Positions 1 to 6,964 of a stretch of DNA of 14,030 bases are shown here, piece by piece (positions within the stretch are counted from its first letter, which is position 1; each line of letters begins with the position of its first letter). This DNA comes from Erysipelotrichaceae bacterium (GTDB lineage: Bacteria; Bacillota_I; Bacilli_A; RFN20; CAG-826). A program made the position numbers and the translations under genes. The stretch lies in contig JAISVG010000067.1 of the NCBI GenBank assembly GCA_031271635.1, forward strand, positions 1 through 14,030. Direction: 5' to 3'. The notes beneath the pieces are model-generated. The model searched no databases, was not told the DNA's origin, and worked only from the letters and a program-made list of their open reading frames with translations.

Positions 1-200
1 GGGCCTTTCATTTGGATTTTTCCTTGTTCCCATTTCTCTAATGTTTTGGGACTGATGTTTAAGGCCGCCGCAAAGACGCTTTGAGTCATTTTAAACTTAT
101 TCCTAGTTTCCTTCACAAAGCTAGCATCAATACTAGAAGGATCAAAGTAAGAAACTTTGTATCCGTATTTGTTTTTTAAGTCTTCGATTCTGTTGTTCAT
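1..200 (-). CDS. XRE-family antitoxin (HigA-like), C-terminus cut by window edge
   Basis: Reading the minus strand from the ATG at 200 gives MNNRIEDLKNKYGYKVSY, then a helix-turn-helix: a TQSVFAAALNISPKTLEKWE segment at about residues 39-58 followed by QGK. The scaffold and recognition helices match the HTH_3/XRE fold, and SPKTLEKWEQG is typical of HigA/MqsA-type antitoxins. Such proteins bind and neutralise the partner toxin and repress the shared promoter (family knowledge). The ATG follows the toxin stop codon after a single base. Its ribosome binding site AGGAGAT lies in the end of the toxin gene, so the two are co-transcribed and probably translationally coupled. Only about 66 residues are visible because the reading frame leaves the window at base 1. 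It could be a general XRE regulator, but the neighbour makes antitoxin much more likely. Confidence 0.82.
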   Translation of the reverse strand, partial: MNNRIEDLKNKYGYKVSYFDPSSIDASFVKETRNKFKMTQSVFAAALNISPKTLEKWEQGKIQMKG

Positions 201-201
201 T

Positions 202-582
202 TTATCTCCTATATTCTTCATATTTATCAAATATCTCGTTGTATCTCTTTGAGTCTTTTATGTATTTCCTCTCGTCACTTTTATTATATACTGAGTAGAC
301 GATGATTAATTCTTCAGTGCAATCTACCATAATCCACACTCGATATCCTCCGCTTTTTCCTCGATTTGTTTTTTCATTTTTTATCCTAATTTTATATATT
401 TTTAAGTGTTTATCTCTGATGCTCTGCGGTGCGTCTTTTACTCTTTCGAATCCTGCTAATACTTCTTCAGCTAAATTTTCCGCGGATATCTCGCATTTTT
501 TCAACATAGCCTTCATGTTTAGTTGCTTAAAACAAGCCGATAATTCTTCATCATCGTGCGTAACGATTGTCACATAAGCCAT
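202..582 (-). CDS. RelE/HigB-type toxin of a type II toxin-antitoxin system
   Basis: The protein is a 126-residue basic protein with the RelE/ParE-fold pattern. Its central and C-terminal strands read KIYKIRIKNEKTNRGKSGGYRVWI, and later YSVYNKSDERKYIKD. The G-K-S-G-G-Y-R strand followed by an (S/N)KSD-type segment near the C-terminus is characteristic of HigB/RelE ribosome-dependent mRNA interferases, which cleave translated mRNA at the ribosome (family knowledge). The start at 582 has AGGAGAAA 8 bases upstream and a promoter at 626-654. The toxin gene comes first and the antitoxin second, the HigBA order and the reverse of RelBE. The N-terminal 40 residues are longer than in minimal RelE toxins. 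Activity and RNA target are not visible from sequence. Confidence 0.78.
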   Translation of the reverse strand: MAYVTIVTHDDEELSACFKQLNMKAMLKKCEISAENLAEEVLAGFERVKDAPQSIRDKHLKIYKIRIKNEKTNRGKSGGYRVWIMVDCTEELIIVYSVYNKSDERKYIKDSKRYNEIFDKYEEYRR

Positions 583-625
583 TCATTAGGTTTCTCCTTT
601 CTCCTATTTTTTAGGACTTATTAAT

Positions 626-654
626 ATAATAGGCAATTATTCTTATAATGTAAA
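626..654 (-). promoter_or_regulatory. Sigma-A-type promoter of the toxin-antitoxin operon
   Basis: On the minus strand there is TTTACA (654-649), a 17-base spacer and TATTAT (631-626). Transcription would begin near 619, about 37 bases before the toxin ATG at 582, with AGGAGAAA (598-591) in the leader. Autoregulation by the antitoxin would be expected from the family, but no clear operator palindrome was recognised here. Confidence 0.6.
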
Positions 655-678
655 GGAAAAGATATTTATTGCTACTTT

Positions 679-703
679 TTAATCAAATCTCAGTTTTGAT
701 TAA
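679..703. repeat. 9-bp inverted repeat between GNAT and toxin genes
   Basis: TTAATCAAA (679-687) and TTTGATTAA (695-703) form a perfect 9-bp stem with a 7-base loop. It lies just past the GNAT stop codon, so it may terminate or stabilise that minus-strand transcript. No U-tract follows on either strand, so it is not a classical intrinsic terminator. The stem is almost entirely A-T and could be a chance dyad. Confidence 0.35.
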
Positions 704-720
704 TGGAAAATGATTAGTTT

Positions 721-1209
721 TTAGTCCTTTCTTAAGAATTTCGTATAAGTCACAAATCCATCAGGTTGATACCCTGCCTTATCATAAAGCATCTTGGCAT
801 CGATATTTGTTGTTAATACCTCTAATGTAATCGCAACTTTATCTTTAAAGGTGGTTTCTAACCACTCCATAAAGATCTTGGCATAGCCTTTCTGCCGGTT
901 CTTTGGTGAAATATATAGTTCATCAATAAGGATTACTTCCCCGCCTTCCTCATTACACCAATAAGAAGTAACTAAGGCATATCCAATCGCATCGCCATTT
1001 TCTTTATCATAGAAAAGATAACCCCAGAGGTTCTCATGATGATCTAAAACTCTTTTAAAGGTTTTAAGGGAGATTTCTTCATTATAAGGTCTTAATGTTG
1101 CACCTCCAACATAGAATTCTTTAGACAGGCACCGAAACCGCTCTTGGTCTTGACTCGTAAATTCTTGAATGATCACCCTTAACCTCTTTGCTGATGGATA
1201 TTCTACCAC
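721..1209 (-). CDS. GNAT-family N-acetyltransferase
   Basis: This is a 162-residue single-domain GNAT protein, a normal length for the family. The acetyl-CoA-binding motif A follows a beta strand ending ELYISPKNR; the R-x-x-G-x-A signature is RQKGYA at residues 105-110. Motif B follows as ITLEVLTTNIDAKMLYDKAGY (residues 127-147). GNAT enzymes transfer an acetyl group from acetyl-CoA to an amine; the acceptor here cannot be told. The longest frame starts with GTG at 1209 (TAAGG 6 bases upstream). A GTG at 1176 (residue 12) has AAAGAGG at similar spacing and gives the more typical N-terminus VIIQEFTSQD, so the true protein may be 151 residues. No ATG start is available. It is divergent from the symporter gene. 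Confidence 0.82.
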   Translation of the reverse strand: MVEYPSAKRLRVIIQEFTSQDQERFRCLSKEFYVGGATLRPYNEEISLKTFKRVLDHHENLWGYLFYDKENGDAIGYALVTSYWCNEEGGEVILIDELYISPKNRQKGYAKIFMEWLETTFKDKVAITLEVLTTNIDAKMLYDKAGYQPDGFVTYTKFLRKD

Positions 1210-1330
1210 AGGAGACCTTAAATAATTAAGAAGAAGATAATTATTAACTCTTTTTAAAAAATAATTATTTTTCTTTCTTCTTTTAGAAGTAAAAATCTTT
1301 TTATCATCTTACGTGAGACTTTAAAAAATG

Positions 1331-1339
1331 TGATAACAT
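1331..1339 (+). promoter_or_regulatory. Candidate extended -10 placing transcription start at the symporter ATG
   Basis: TGATAACAT contains an extended -10 TG plus TAACAT, four of six consensus positions including the key -11 A and -7 T. Transcription would start at about 1346-1347, exactly where the symporter ATG lies. No Shine-Dalgarno sequence precedes that ATG, which supports a leaderless transcript. No good -35 is visible, so this is a moderate-confidence call. Confidence 0.4.
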
Positions 1340-1346
1340 TATTAAA

Positions 1347-2780
1347 ATGAATGAGATAAAACCAGTGAAGAAACGACCTTTCTTCAAGAAACTTGCCTTT
1401 GCCTCAGCAGACATTCTTGGAGGAGGATCGTTTAATATTATTAACTTCCTTTATCCGGCTTTCCTTGCCCTAACCTTAGGTTTAAGTGCTTATTGGTGCG
1501 GCATTGTCCTACTCCTTGCCAAAGTCTGGGATGGTGTCATTGATCCCATTATTGGCTATATTAGTGACCACACTAAATCAAGGTGGGGTAAAAGAAGAGT
1601 CTATCTCATCTTTGTTAGTCCCTTACTCATTATTTCTTTCTTTTTACTCTTCTTTCCCTTCCAAATTGAAAATACCACATTAAGTATCATTGTCTGCCTT
1701 CTAACGTACATTCTTTTTAGTTTGGTACAATCCGCGATTATGATCCCATACTATTCCCTTAGTTCGGAAATCAGTAAAGACTATAATGAGCGGGCTTCCT
1801 ATAACTCTTATCGTCTTGGCTTCTCCATCTTTTCTTCAATTATTTGCGTTGCCATCCCAGGCCTCATTGTGAATGCTTTTGGTGGTGTTAATGGGGGCTA
1901 CCAGGTGATGGGCCTTAGCTTTGGCATTTTGTTCGCGCTTGCGACCTTTATTACGGGCTTCTTTTCAAGAGAAGAAGTCATTACCCCACCATCAAAAGAA
2001 AAGTTTAGTGTTAGACAACTCGTAAAACCCCTGAAGATCAAGTCGTACCGTCTTTACTTATTAATGTACTGGATGGTCCAAATGGCAATGGCCATCATGA
2101 GCGGTCTTTTCTTCTTCTATATTGACTTTTATATCTGCAAAGACTTAACTTCTACTGGTTCTAGTAATTCTGTTGGTCTTATTGGGGCGGCTTTAATGTT
2201 TGGGATGCAGATTGTGGCGCTTCCAGTTTACTTAAAAATTATTAAAACTAAGGGCAAAACCTTCGCGTATCGTCTTGGAGGCCTCATTTGGATCCTTTCT
2301 GCTTTGGCCTTACTTTTAATCCCCTTAATCCCAACTAGTACCCAACCGCTTATTGTCTATCTTCTTGCCGCGATCATGGGCTTTGGGATCTCTGGCCCCG
2401 GTCTTGTTCCTCATACCATGTTTGGTGACATCGTTGATGTTGGTGAAGTAAAACTCGGCGAACGCTTAGATGGTCAAATGGGGGGCTTTACTAATTTTGT
2501 GAACCAAATCTCCCAGGCCTTAGGTCTTTTCTTAATGATGACGCTCCTTGGAGTTGCCGGCTTTGTTGAACAACCCTTACCGCAAACTCCTGAGAATACC
2601 ATTAGGAGTCAGCCAGAAGGAGTGATTCTTGCGATTCAACTCATTATGGCTCTCACGCCACTAGTATTAATGGGAATTGGAATGCTGGTTTCTTATAAGT
2701 ATAAAATTGATGCTAAAAAGCATCTCGTGGTAAGAGAGGCTCTTGAGGCAAAGGATCCTAGTAAGATTCAGGATTTATAA
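1347..2780 (+). CDS. MFS transporter, glycoside-pentoside-hexuronide (MelB-type) cation symporter family
   Basis: The protein has 477 residues and about 12 hydrophobic segments, standard for the GPH family. The family signature lies after the second membrane segment: KVWDGVIDPIIGYISDHTKS followed by RWGKRR (about residues 59-84). It contains the D-x-x-x-D-P acidic pair used for cation coupling in MelB and the D-x-T-x-S-R-x-G-x-x-R loop. Such proteins co-transport a solute with Na+ or H+ across the cytoplasmic membrane. Most bacterial members carry sugars, but the vertebrate lysophosphatidylcholine importer MFSD2A belongs to the same fold group. The downstream gene is an acyltransferase sharing one base with its stop codon, so a lipid-linked substrate is worth considering. 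There is no Shine-Dalgarno sequence at the ATG. The substrate is not determined. Confidence 0.87.
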   Translation: MNEIKPVKKRPFFKKLAFASADILGGGSFNIINFLYPAFLALTLGLSAYWCGIVLLLAKVWDGVIDPIIGYISDHTKSRWGKRRVYLIFVSPLLIISFFLLFFPFQIENTTLSIIVCLLTYILFSLVQSAIMIPYYSLSSEISKDYNERASYNSYRLGFSIFSSIICVAIPGLIVNAFGGVNGGYQVMGLSFGILFALATFITGFFSREEVITPPSKEKFSVRQLVKPLKIKSYRLYLLMYWMVQMAMAIMSGLFFFYIDFYICKDLTSTGSSNSVGLIGAALMFGMQIVALPVYLKIIKTKGKTFAYRLGGLIWILSALALLLIPLIPTSTQPLIVYLLAAIMGFGISGPGLVPHTMFGDIVDVGEVKLGERLDGQMGGFTNFVNQISQALGLFLMMTLLGVAGFVEQPLPQTPENTIRSQPEGVILAIQLIMALTPLVLMGIGMLVSYKYKIDAKKHLVVREALEAKDPSKIQDL

Positions 2781-3976
2781 TGAAGATTAAGACGAAACGA
2801 CCGCCATACTTTCTTTATCTAATCTTAGTTTTCTTATTAAAAGTCTTTGCCTTCTTAAAAGGACAACGCTTTGAAAAGAAACTAAAGATTAAGGGTCCGG
2901 CCCTTTGTCTTTCAAATCACACTACTTGGTTTGATTTTGCTTATACCATGAATGCTATTTATCCCAGGATGACTCGTTTTATCGCGGCAGAAAAGATGTT
3001 TTTAAGTCCTAAGATGGGTCCATTTTTAAAATTAGCCCATTCGATTCCAAAAAAGCTCTATGCTACTGATCACCGTGCGGTGCTGGAAGTTTTTAAAGAA
3101 CTAAAACGGAATGGCATCGTGTCGCTTTTTCCAGAAGGGCAAATCGCGACCTTAGGAAGAAGTCTTGAAATTGGCTTTTCAATCGCGAAACTCATTAAGA
3201 AAAGTGAAGTTAATGTTTATCTAATTAAGCATCAGAATGCCTCTTTTCGTGATCCTCCCTGGGGGAAACATAGCTTTCCTGGGAAGTTTACTACTAAAAT
3301 AGAACTACTTTTTTCAAAGGCTGCTTTAGAAACTCTTTCGGAAATAGAAATCTATCAGACCCTTAGAAAAGCAATGTTTTTTGATCCTTATGCCTTTAAT
3401 AAAACTAAGAAATGGCCATATCGGGTTAAAAGTATTGAGGGTCTTACCAATGTCATTTACGAGTGCCCCAGCTGTCAAAGTAAGCGTCTTATGACCATTA
3501 AGGATCAACTCTTCTGTCATGATTGTCATGCGGTATATCGCTATGACCAGCATGGTTATCTTGGCGGTCTTTCTTTAGTTGAGCATTACCAAAGACAGTA
3601 CCAAAGAATTAAGGACCAATATCTAAAGGACCCGAGTTTTAAGCTTGAAAGTGATGTCCTCGTTGAAGGGTATGTCGGGAATAAAGTGTTACCAGTTGGA
3701 GAAGGACATTTAATCGCGAATCAGGACGGTTATCATTTTCAGGGTACCTATCAAGATCAGCCCCTAAAGATTACCTTTCCCTTTCTTACTTCGCCATCCC
3801 TCCCCTCTGACTTAGGAAGAAACATTCAGATTTATCACGAGGATAATCTTTATCAATTTGTCTTTAAATACCCATATGAGCCAATGCCCTTTGTCCTTTT
3901 TGGGGAACTAATGGCTAATGAGACCTTACCACTTGAAAAGCGCCATGGGACGTTGGTAATGGATGATATCTCATAA
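2780..3976 (+). CDS. PlsC-like lysophospholipid acyltransferase with embedded zinc ribbon
   Basis: An N-terminal membrane segment (about residues 10-27) is followed by an LPLAT/PlsC domain. The catalytic H-x4-D motif is HTTWFD (H47, D52) and block III is FPEG (117-120). These enzymes acylate lysophosphatidic acid or another lysolipid at the inner membrane face. After the catalytic domain, four cysteines in CPSC (229-232) and CHDC (246-249) form a CX2C-X13-CX2C zinc ribbon. About 150 further residues match nothing I recognise. At 398 residues it is well longer than housekeeping PlsC (about 200-250), and the block IV region is unusual (YLIKHQNASFRDPPWGK). The ATG overlaps the symporter stop by one base (TAATG), with AGGA 6 bases upstream inside the symporter gene, so coupled expression is likely. 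Acceptor and acyl donor are not known. Confidence 0.82.
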   Translation: MKIKTKRPPYFLYLILVFLLKVFAFLKGQRFEKKLKIKGPALCLSNHTTWFDFAYTMNAIYPRMTRFIAAEKMFLSPKMGPFLKLAHSIPKKLYATDHRAVLEVFKELKRNGIVSLFPEGQIATLGRSLEIGFSIAKLIKKSEVNVYLIKHQNASFRDPPWGKHSFPGKFTTKIELLFSKAALETLSEIEIYQTLRKAMFFDPYAFNKTKKWPYRVKSIEGLTNVIYECPSCQSKRLMTIKDQLFCHDCHAVYRYDQHGYLGGLSLVEHYQRQYQRIKDQYLKDPSFKLESDVLVEGYVGNKVLPVGEGHLIANQDGYHFQGTYQDQPLKITFPFLTSPSLPSDLGRNIQIYHEDNLYQFVFKYPYEPMPFVLFGELMANETLPLEKRHGTLVMDDIS

Positions 3977-3992
3977 TTTACGAGCGTTTTTC

Positions 3993-4023
3993 TTGACAAA
4001 AAAATATTTTTTAATGCTAATAC
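3993..4023 (+). promoter_or_regulatory. Upstream tandem promoter for the first secreted-protein gene
   Basis: TTGACA at 3993-3998 is followed by TGCTAATAC, an extended -10 with hexamer 4018-4023. The spacer is 19 bases, or 17 if the hexamer is read as GCTAAT. It lies just after the acyltransferase stop and 21 bp upstream of a second TTGACA promoter. Confidence 0.45.
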
Positions 4024-4043
4024 ATTAAAAAGCAAAAAAATTG

Positions 4044-4072
4044 TTGACATTCAAACATTATTTTGATACGAT
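4044..4072 (+). promoter_or_regulatory. Main promoter of the first secreted-protein gene
   Basis: A perfect TTGACA (4044-4049), a 17-base spacer and an extended -10 TGATACGAT (hexamer TACGAT, 4067-4072) predict a start near 4079. The ATG at 4110 follows a strong ribosome binding site, AAAAGGGGG (4094-4102). Confidence 0.62.
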
Positions 4073-4109
4073 TTTCCCATCTTTTTTTATTTTAAAAGGG
4101 GGAACAATA

Positions 4110-5462
4110 ATGAAGAAAAAAGTACTACTTCTATCTACTTTGATGTTAGTTGTGACGGGATCGTTATTGATGTTTAAACCCATGTCATTTTTTAAGCAAG
4201 ATGAAGAAATGAATGTGAAAGGTGTGGCTGCAGTCACTCAAGAACTAGTACATCTTAATTTTGCCAGTCTTGAAGCTAGCCCCGATCCGCTTTCAGCAGT
4301 TGCCATTAATAAACTTATCGGCGACAATACTAGTGCCATGAAGATGGTATCAGGCTTAGTCTATCACGAAGGCGTTGTGACGATGGAAGATGGTGCCTTA
4401 GGAGTTGATGGTTTCATCGTTTTAGGAACTGTGACTCCAGTTAGTAAGGTAGTGCTTCATGGCGATAACCTCAGTGCTGTTACTATCCTTGGTGCCTCAA
4501 GAGTTGAGCGCGATGGGGCTTATGAATTTGTTTATTCAACTTCGGAGATTATTCTTGAAATTGAAACTAACGGGAAAGCCTTAATTTCACGACTTGATCT
4601 TGAAGGCTGTGCCTATAGTTTATATTCACCTTCGGCAACATGGCGTCAAGTTGGCTCACAGGTTAATGGGGCCTTTGGAACACCGCTTTTACCAAATAAC
4701 GCTTTAGTAGCGCTGGAAAATAATCTTAATATCATTGCGAACGAGAATCAAGGAGCAATGTATCTCATGGCCATGGAAGGGCTTAGTTCCGCGGAAGTCT
4801 TATATAACATAATGCTTGAATGCGGTTATGTTAGTAATGGTTTCAACCAATATGGCGAGCCATTACTTATTAATGAGAACTATTTACAAATCTGTTTTAG
4901 TCTTTCAGAGTACTATGGTTTGCCGGAAGGTCATATTGTTTTAGAGATTACTCTTGAAACTCCAACTACTTTAGTCCCAGTTGCAATTAGTGATATTAAT
5001 ACTGAAGTAACCTCCCGTCTAGCGGCTCTCTATGGAACAAACGGGGCTCCAGCTTTTGCCCTTGATTTAAATCTTATTCCCGAAACTGTGACGGCTCAAA
5101 TTGGTGATGGCAGTGTCACACCACAATATACGGGAAAGAAGAATACGGTGCAATTAATCCTTGAGAACATTGATGGTCCCACTGCGACAGCAATTCTTCA
5201 AGCAATACTAGATGCGGCTACGGCGGCGAGTCAAGACATGCTGATGCTTGGCGCGGATCTTCTTAGTCTTGGATATTCAGTACCTAATCCGGGTAGCTTT
5301 TATTACGTGACTTCCTCGTTGATCGGTAATGTGGTTTTATATTCTCACCGTATGCCATTTTACCTTGCTGGTTCAGATAGTGATTTTTTCCTTGGCATTC
5401 ATGCCACATACGAAAATAACACCTTGGTGCTTCAAGTATACGAACATAATTTCTTTGCCTAA
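4110..5462 (+). CDS. Extracytoplasmic membrane-anchored protein of unknown function, paralogue of the next gene
   Basis: I do not recognise a named domain. The ATG at 4110 is preferred over the in-frame ATG at 4041 because AAAAGGGGG lies 7 bases upstream and the N-terminus then reads as a signal sequence: MKKK, a hydrophobic stretch at residues 5-22, then KPMSF. There is no lipobox cysteine and no obvious signal peptidase site, so an N-terminal anchor with a 420-residue outside domain is likely. The body is rich in beta-type hydrophobic/polar alternation. It shares clear motifs with the downstream protein: LHGDNLSAVTI (116-126), RDGAYEF (134-140) and EPLLIN...LQICFSLSEYYGLPEGHIVLEI (250-280). 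The gene has its own strong promoter(s) and an intrinsic terminator. Function unknown; an envelope or surface role is inferred from localisation only. Confidence 0.75.
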   Translation: MKKKVLLLSTLMLVVTGSLLMFKPMSFFKQDEEMNVKGVAAVTQELVHLNFASLEASPDPLSAVAINKLIGDNTSAMKMVSGLVYHEGVVTMEDGALGVDGFIVLGTVTPVSKVVLHGDNLSAVTILGASRVERDGAYEFVYSTSEIILEIETNGKALISRLDLEGCAYSLYSPSATWRQVGSQVNGAFGTPLLPNNALVALENNLNIIANENQGAMYLMAMEGLSSAEVLYNIMLECGYVSNGFNQYGEPLLINENYLQICFSLSEYYGLPEGHIVLEITLETPTTLVPVAISDINTEVTSRLAALYGTNGAPAFALDLNLIPETVTAQIGDGSVTPQYTGKKNTVQLILENIDGPTATAILQAILDAATAASQDMLMLGADLLSLGYSVPNPGSFYYVTSSLIGNVVLYSHRMPFYLAGSDSDFFLGIHATYENNTLVLQVYEHNFFA

Positions 5463-5497
5463 ATTTATTTTGAAGCGAGTAATTTCTTAATTTAATG

Positions 5498-5528
5498 AAA
5501 ATGGAGTCTTAAAACGGCTCCATTTTTT
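5498..5528 (+). terminator. Intrinsic terminator after the first secreted-protein gene
   Basis: The left arm AAAATGGAGTC (5498-5508) pairs with GGCTCCATTTT (5516-5526) over 11 bp including one G-U pair, with loop TTAAAAC. The right arm runs into six Ts (5523-5528). It follows the stop codon at 5462 by 35 bases and should end the 4110-5462 transcript, so the downstream paralogue needs its own promoter. Confidence 0.85.
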
Positions 5529-5631
5529 ATATTTTTAAGGGTTTTTAGCGAAAAAATGAAGTTATTCTTCGCCTCCACCTTTTATTTGTTAATTTATGAT
5601 TACTCTTATTAATAAAAAAGAGTTAGTATCA

Positions 5632-6918
5632 ATGAAGAAAAGCATTATTATTTTAGGGGCAAGCGCATTTATAGTAGGTGGTGCTTTGTTATTAATGAAA
5701 CCGCCTGCTTTTGTTAGTAATGAAGTAAAAAAGGTGATACCTAGTAACGAAACGCCTTTAGTTAATTTAACTAAACTTGATTTTACGGTGGTTTCCGCGA
5801 GTGAGGAAGTATTATCACTTACTGAGGTGAATCAACTATTTGTCGCGCAGGCAAGTGTTAAAAAGATCATTTTAGGAGTTACTAAGCTAGAGGCCGCGAC
5901 GATTAAAACAAGGGATGAAGCCCTTTTTTTAAGAGGCATCTTAGGTCTTGGAGCCGCAACTCATATTAGCAGAATTACCATTCATGGTTCAAATCTTCAG
6001 GCCCTCACAATTAATGAGATCAAGGGAATTAAGCGGGATTCTGCCTATGAATTTAACCTTAATAGCCCAGCCTCATATCTCGAACTAAGAGCCCGAAATC
6101 CGGTCTTAATAAATATGATTAGCTTTGATGGTCTCGCGAGTGAGCCGCCAGTTTCGATGGTTAGCTGGAAATATGTAAATATGGTCCTCACTAAAGCATT
6201 AGGAATTACGGAAATCCTCCCAATGCCGGTCCTTGAAATGCTAGAGACCAACTTAACTATTATTCATGAGGAGCCCTTAGTTGGCGTTTATTTACTTCTC
6301 ATTAGAGGTAGTCCGAGTTATGAAGTCTTACTGAATCTCTTCCTTGATAATGGTTATTCACATCACGCTAGTAGCGAATATCTTGAACCCTTACTCATTA
6401 ATCAAGAAAAACTGCAATTCCTGTTTTCTTTTTCAGATTTTTATGGCTATCCAGGCGGTGATCTAGTCTTACAAATTTCTCGTGGCACACTGGTTAGTGA
6501 TCCTGAAATTTCTCATGATGAGTTTAATGATGCTTTAAAGAAGATGGAACCACCCCTAAAAGGAAACTTATTCTATTTTCTTGAGGCAATCCCAAAGAGG
6601 GCCGCGCTTTATTTAAAACCAACGATGGTTAATGTTCATCCCGCGGTTGAAATCACCGCAAGAGGGATTTTAATTAACGAGATGAAGGAAGCGTTACTAA
6701 CACTTACTAACTTATATGAAACTGCTGGCGGGGGACTAGCGATTTTTTATGAGGGACACTCTCTTGTGGCACCTACTATCTTGCTTGATCAAATAGTTAA
6801 TGAAGCCTGGTGGTATTTAATGAGTTCTGATTATGGAACCACGAGGTATGGTCTTGATAATCATTATGTCATGCGATATGATCGTCATTTAATGACCCTT
6901 CATTTTCTATTATATTAA
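5632..6918 (+). CDS. Extracytoplasmic membrane-anchored protein of unknown function, paralogue of the previous gene
   Basis: This 428-residue protein (from ATG 5632) parallels its upstream neighbour from end to end in its first 280 residues. Both start with a short lysine run, a hydrophobic anchor (here residues 4-22) and a MxKPxxF exit motif (MKPPAF, 22-27). Shared blocks are IHGSNLQALTI (117-127), RDSAYEF (135-141), LETNLTII (204-211) and EPLLIN...LQFLFSFSDFYGYPGGDLVLQI (252-282). The C-terminal third is much more diverged. A longer frame begins at ATG 5596, but its extra 12 residues would bury the signal sequence and it has no ribosome site, whereas AAAAAAGAG precedes 5632 by about 10 bases. 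No domain recognised. The pair most likely arose by tandem duplication followed by divergence. No convincing promoter was found between the terminator and the start. Confidence 0.72.
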   Translation: MKKSIIILGASAFIVGGALLLMKPPAFVSNEVKKVIPSNETPLVNLTKLDFTVVSASEEVLSLTEVNQLFVAQASVKKIILGVTKLEAATIKTRDEALFLRGILGLGAATHISRITIHGSNLQALTINEIKGIKRDSAYEFNLNSPASYLELRARNPVLINMISFDGLASEPPVSMVSWKYVNMVLTKALGITEILPMPVLEMLETNLTIIHEEPLVGVYLLLIRGSPSYEVLLNLFLDNGYSHHASSEYLEPLLINQEKLQFLFSFSDFYGYPGGDLVLQISRGTLVSDPEISHDEFNDALKKMEPPLKGNLFYFLEAIPKRAALYLKPTMVNVHPAVEITARGILINEMKEALLTLTNLYETAGGGLAIFYEGHSLVAPTILLDQIVNEAWWYLMSSDYGTTRYGLDNHYVMRYDRHLMTLHFLLY

Positions 6919-6949
6919 TGATGCATTATTAGATAAAAATTCCTCCCCA

Positions 6950-6958
6950 TGCTATAAT
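6950..6958 (+). promoter_or_regulatory. Extended -10 promoter giving a leaderless lipoprotein mRNA
   Basis: TGCTATAAT is a perfect extended -10 (TGN plus TATAAT at 6953-6958). The expected start, seven bases past the hexamer, falls on or next to the A of the lipoprotein ATG at 6965. The bases between are TTTAAGC and contain no Shine-Dalgarno sequence. No good -35 is seen, as is usual for extended -10 promoters. Confidence 0.68.
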
Positions 6959-6964
6959 TTAAGC

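Noticed and set aside
302..577. 91-codon plus-strand frame across the toxin gene
   Set aside because: It is antisense to the well-supported RelE/HigB-like toxin, which has its own promoter, ribosome site and adjoining antitoxin.
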